Below, in pieces: positions 41,343 to 43,657 of a DNA stretch of 43,657 nucleotides. The stretch comes from CAZFDE01 sp964517795 (GTDB lineage Bacteria > Planctomycetota > Phycisphaerae > Sedimentisphaerales > Anaerobacaceae), in the NCBI GenBank assembly GCA_964517795.1, contig CAZFDE010000016.1, positions 1 through 43,657 on the forward strand, in the 5' to 3' direction. The notes under the pieces are model-generated. The model was not told where the DNA came from, did no database searches, and saw only the letters and a list, made by a program, of their open reading frames with translations. Made by a program: the position numbers and the translations under genes. Every line of letters starts with the position of its first letter. Position 1 is the stretch's first letter.

Positions 41343-43133
41343 TTAAGGATCGATCCCTTTGAGCCATTGACTTGAAAATATGGCGAAATCTACCAGATCG
41401 ACGATGCCATCACGATTCAAATCGCTGCATGCGGACGGGAATTGGTATGACCCAATGCTGTTGCCGTCCGAACCGGCATTTTTACAAGGCGAATTATCCT
41501 TTAATGCCACGCCATTGCTATCGGCAATTCGTGCTAAAAAGTCGGTGGTACTTCCTGACAAATTCATCACATCATAGGCTTGGTCGGCAAAACACGGGTC
41601 TGACGTGATTTGATTACCGCCGAATGTTTCAGAATTATACAGGCAATTATCATTGGCATCTGTGGCGCCGCGCGTGTCATCCAATACGTTTTCAACATTC
41701 ACCAATATATTATTCTTAATCTGCATCTCGTCCGATGTTGCAGCGCCGTTAACATTATAGTAATCGCCGACACGGGCCGATGGAAACCATACATCGTTGC
41801 GTACAAAATCAATGACGGTATTGTTTTCAAAATCAACCGACGGCTCACCACCATCAACCAATACAAGAGAAGTATAACCATTCATGTTGTAGAACGTGCT
41901 GTTTTTGATATAGCTGTTGCCCGCAGAGTTGCCAAAGTCAATAAAGTACCGATAGCTGTAATGCGGATAAAAACTATATCCGTAAAATGTGCATCCGTCG
42001 ATTTGTATGTCGGCGTTACCGGTTGATGCACAGGTTAAACACTTGGCTTGATTCCCTAATCCTATCCTGCTATCTATGAACTGTAACGTGCCATCATTAG
42101 CTGTCATCGACCATGTATCAGAGCTGATCATCAGGTCACAGTTTTTCAGTACAGTCGTTCCGTTTTGGTACGATGTCGATGAAGCCCCCGTCCAGCCGTA
42201 GGTAATCTGACATGAATTTAGTTCGAGATACGCATCGTCGTGAACGCCTGTGGAAAGGCTAAACACTTTAGACCCGTCAAGGGAGTTAATAAGACAGTTG
42301 GCTAATATGCACTTGTAATTGGCAGTCGCGTTATCACCTGACGCGATTACGCCGTGTTCACAACCTGCAAAATAACAATTATAAAAGTATGCCTCTGTAT
42401 TTTCTGTACCTGCATAACCATTATTGCTATTCGTAAAACGACTACCAAAAACACGCCCTTTTGCACTTGTATGAAACGTAATAGCTTGCGTGCTGGCAGG
42501 CCCCTCTGTTGCACCATCGCCTTCTCTGCAGTTGTCAGCAGAAATATAATAAAACTCTGCCTGCGCGTTCTGGTATAACGAAAACCCGTCCCAATTATCA
42601 TTGACGTCATTTTCGTTGTAATTACGTGCGACATGACAGTTATACAGCTTAACCGAATAACCCGCAGTTCCTGCATCCTCCCCAATATGACAGGCGGCCC
42701 GATACCCTGAACCGTTCATATTGCAGTCCTGAAGCTGAATATAATTCACATCTTCAATATTGACACAGGAATCCGTGTAATCCGAGTCCGCGGCGGCTTT
42801 GGTATGTTGATGGATATTGAACAGGCCGCCTGCAGTATAGCACCGGAATATAATCGGGTTACCCTCAGAACCTGACCATGTGATATTCAAGACGTTCGCG
42901 TCGCCTTCATAGGTATCATCGTCAATACGAACAATATCGCCGCCGGTTAAGTCCGTATCATCGCCGTCAACATCGCCATCCCCGTCCGTATCGCCAATCA
43001 AAGACAGCCTGTCCCATTTTGAACCATAGCCGCCATCACCACCTGGCGATGCGTCCACATCGACATAATATGTCGCCCCCCAGCACACCGAACTCATCAA
43101 TAAAACAGTTAAAATTATTTTAATATATTTCAT
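41343..43133 (-). CDS. Secreted beta-helix protein with N-terminal calcium-loop insert and C-terminal dockerin-like repeat
   Basis: 596 residues from ATG 43133 (a GTG at 43145 is in frame). Signal peptide MKYIKIILTVLLMSSVCWG. 'ATYYVDVDASPGGDG' starts a right-handed beta-helix, with coils such as 'NYIQLQDCNMNGSG', 'AYFYNCYFAGCEHGVIASGDN' and 'SYIKNSTFYNMNGYT'. Within the first 60 residues sits 'DTDGDGDVDGDDTDL', a pair of overlapping EF-hand-like Ca loops. The C-terminus 'CSDLNRDGIVDLVDFAIFSSQW' is one dockerin-type loop plus helix. Probably a surface or secreted polysaccharide-active or structural protein. No catalytic residues can be named. Confidence 0.85.
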   Translation of the reverse strand: MKYIKIILTVLLMSSVCWGATYYVDVDASPGGDGGYGSKWDRLSLIGDTDGDGDVDGDDTDLTGGDIVRIDDDTYEGDANVLNITWSGSEGNPIIFRCYTAGGLFNIHQHTKAAADSDYTDSCVNIEDVNYIQLQDCNMNGSGYRAACHIGEDAGTAGYSVKLYNCHVARNYNENDVNDNWDGFSLYQNAQAEFYYISADNCREGDGATEGPASTQAITFHTSAKGRVFGSRFTNSNNGYAGTENTEAYFYNCYFAGCEHGVIASGDNATANYKCILANCLINSLDGSKVFSLSTGVHDDAYLELNSCQITYGWTGASSTSYQNGTTVLKNCDLMISSDTWSMTANDGTLQFIDSRIGLGNQAKCLTCASTGNADIQIDGCTFYGYSFYPHYSYRYFIDFGNSAGNSYIKNSTFYNMNGYTSLVLVDGGEPSVDFENNTVIDFVRNDVWFPSARVGDYYNVNGAATSDEMQIKNNILVNVENVLDDTRGATDANDNCLYNSETFGGNQITSDPCFADQAYDVMNLSGSTTDFLARIADSNGVALKDNSPCKNAGSDGNSIGSYQFPSACSDLNRDGIVDLVDFAIFSSQWLKGIDP

Positions 43134-43146
43134 CTGACATTTCACA

Positions 43147-43160
43147 TTTAAACGTTTAAA
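43147..43160. promoter_or_regulatory. Perfect palindrome, LacI-type operator candidate
   Basis: TTTAAACGTTTAAA, 14 bp perfect palindrome with central CG and AAACGTTT core, the pattern of LacI/PurR-family operators. It lies 1-2 nt downstream of the predicted -10 of the beta-helix gene, i.e. over the transcription start, where a repressor would block initiation. No LacI-family gene is in the window. Confidence 0.45.
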
Positions 43161-43161
43161 A

Positions 43162-43189
43162 AGTATAATTACTTTTAATGATATCGCAA
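43162..43189 (-). promoter_or_regulatory. Promoter of the beta-helix/dockerin gene
   Basis: On the minus strand TTGCGA (43189-43184), 16 nt spacer, TATACT (43167-43162). Leader about 25 nt, no clear Shine-Dalgarno. The remaining 230 nt up to 43419 hold only an inverted repeat GACAGA...TCTGTC (43307-43328) of unclear meaning. Confidence 0.5.
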
Positions 43190-43419
43190 TTCTACCAAAT
43201 TTACTACCGCAGGGTCAAGAAAAATTTATTCCATACCCGGTTTTAATGAAAATCACGTAAATATACGGGGTTTCACACACCTGAACACTTACAGACCTCA
43301 TTTTTTGACAGACCCCGACTGTTCTGTCGTTCGTAAAATCAGGTTTTTCAGCATTCGTTAGCATCATTTACCCGAGAAAATGAAGGGATAGTCACCTATT
43401 ATTTAGAAAGAAAACGATC

Positions 43420-43657
43420 ATGGCCATTGCCGAATATGATTATGATGCCCTCGGCCATCGGATCTATAAGAACGATCCGTGCAGCAGCACCTGCCGCGTG
43501 TATTACTATAATGATAACTGGCAGATCCTCAGTGAATATGATTACGATGCGGCCGCACCGTCGCAAACGCATAAATACAGCTATATTTACGGCAATGCGA
43601 TTGATGAGGTGGTTGCGCGGGTTAGAGCTGCATGGGGTCCGGTACATTTTTTAACTA
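43420..43657 (+). CDS. RHS/YD-repeat protein fragment, runs off the window
   Basis: Open frame from ATG 43420 to the edge (79 codons); the in-frame upstream stop is at 43381-43383. It reads 'EYDYDALGHRIYKND', 'RVYYYNDNWQILSEYDYD' and 'YSYIYGNAIDEVVARV', the YD-repeat pattern just before the RHS core in planctomycete proteins. Full RHS proteins are very long and begin with a signal peptide; here the frame begins directly inside a repeat and has neither. So it is either the 3' remnant of a truncated RHS gene or an orphan tip cassette. After 'DEVV' the sequence departs from the usual RHS core. Confidence 0.6.
   Translation, partial: MAIAEYDYDALGHRIYKNDPCSSTCRVYYYNDNWQILSEYDYDAAAPSQTHKYSYIYGNAIDEVVARVRAAWGPVHFLT

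Noticed and set aside
1..43657. CRISPR array, insertion sequence or prophage
   Set aside because: No regularly spaced direct repeats, transposase, integrase or phage structural genes were seen.

Overview
The window looks like part of a Planctomycetota genome, most likely class Phycisphaerae (Sedimentisphaerales-like). This is an inference from content: secreted beta-helix proteins, short C-terminal dockerin-like EF-hand repeats ending in an 'LAENW / SSQWL' type motif, the 'SHDVYFGTD' motif in a secreted beta-solenoid protein, DUF4416 beside proS, and a mixture of sulfatase, glycan-degrading and kinase/FHA genes. There is one assembly gap (100 N). No CRISPR array, rRNA operon, prophage or insertion sequence was seen.

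Layout. 1-1972 (-): N-terminal part of a secreted, repeat-built beta-solenoid protein. 2257-7682 (-): proS, DUF4416, a WecA/MraY-type glycosyl-phosphate transferase and an O-antigen ligase/polymerase with a TPR-like tail, probably one operon from a good promoter at 7740-7768. 7903-10026 (+): a Ser/Thr kinase with four C-terminal zinc ribbons, followed by a PP2C phosphatase. 10194-14164: a YhaM-type OB/HD nuclease, a membrane C39-like peptidase on the opposite strand, xseA, xseB and tRNA-Leu(UAG).

14368-24665 is the main accessory locus. A minus-strand operon runs kinase (FGGY), fucose-isomerase family protein, class II aldolase, Tat-lipoprotein sulfatase and two right-handed beta-helix proteins resembling GH141. 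A divergent PocR-AraC regulator sits at its head. Together this reads as a catabolic locus for a sulfated, probably fucose-containing glycan: sulfate and sugar removal outside, then isomerisation, phosphorylation and aldol cleavage inside.

24781-31641: a small dockerin-bearing secreted protein, a lipoprotein EEP-family hydrolase, a 0.6 kb gene-free stretch, an unknown secreted protein, and the htpX-lemA pair downstream of a vSGLT-like symporter. 31757-33010 encodes a divergent galactokinase facing away from that symporter. 33062-34805 holds a tandem pair of FHA plus GAF-like proteins under their own promoter. 34819-38535 (-): a purine permease and a large glycosidase-like protein of unknown family.

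38763-41081 (+) is a compositionally different block (more AT-rich to the eye) with its own promoter, two small ORFs and a methyltransferase/ATP-grasp (Ddl-like) fusion, the best candidate for an undescribed small-molecule or peptide-modifying activity. 41343-43133 (-) is a dockerin-tagged beta-helix protein with a LacI-type palindrome at its promoter. A truncated RHS/YD-repeat reading frame runs off the right edge.

A recurring point: four plus-strand genes (xseA, the AraC regulator, the galactokinase, and the first ORF of the methyltransferase block) have an ATG only 6-8 nt after a well-formed -10 box and no Shine-Dalgarno, which suggests leaderless mRNAs.
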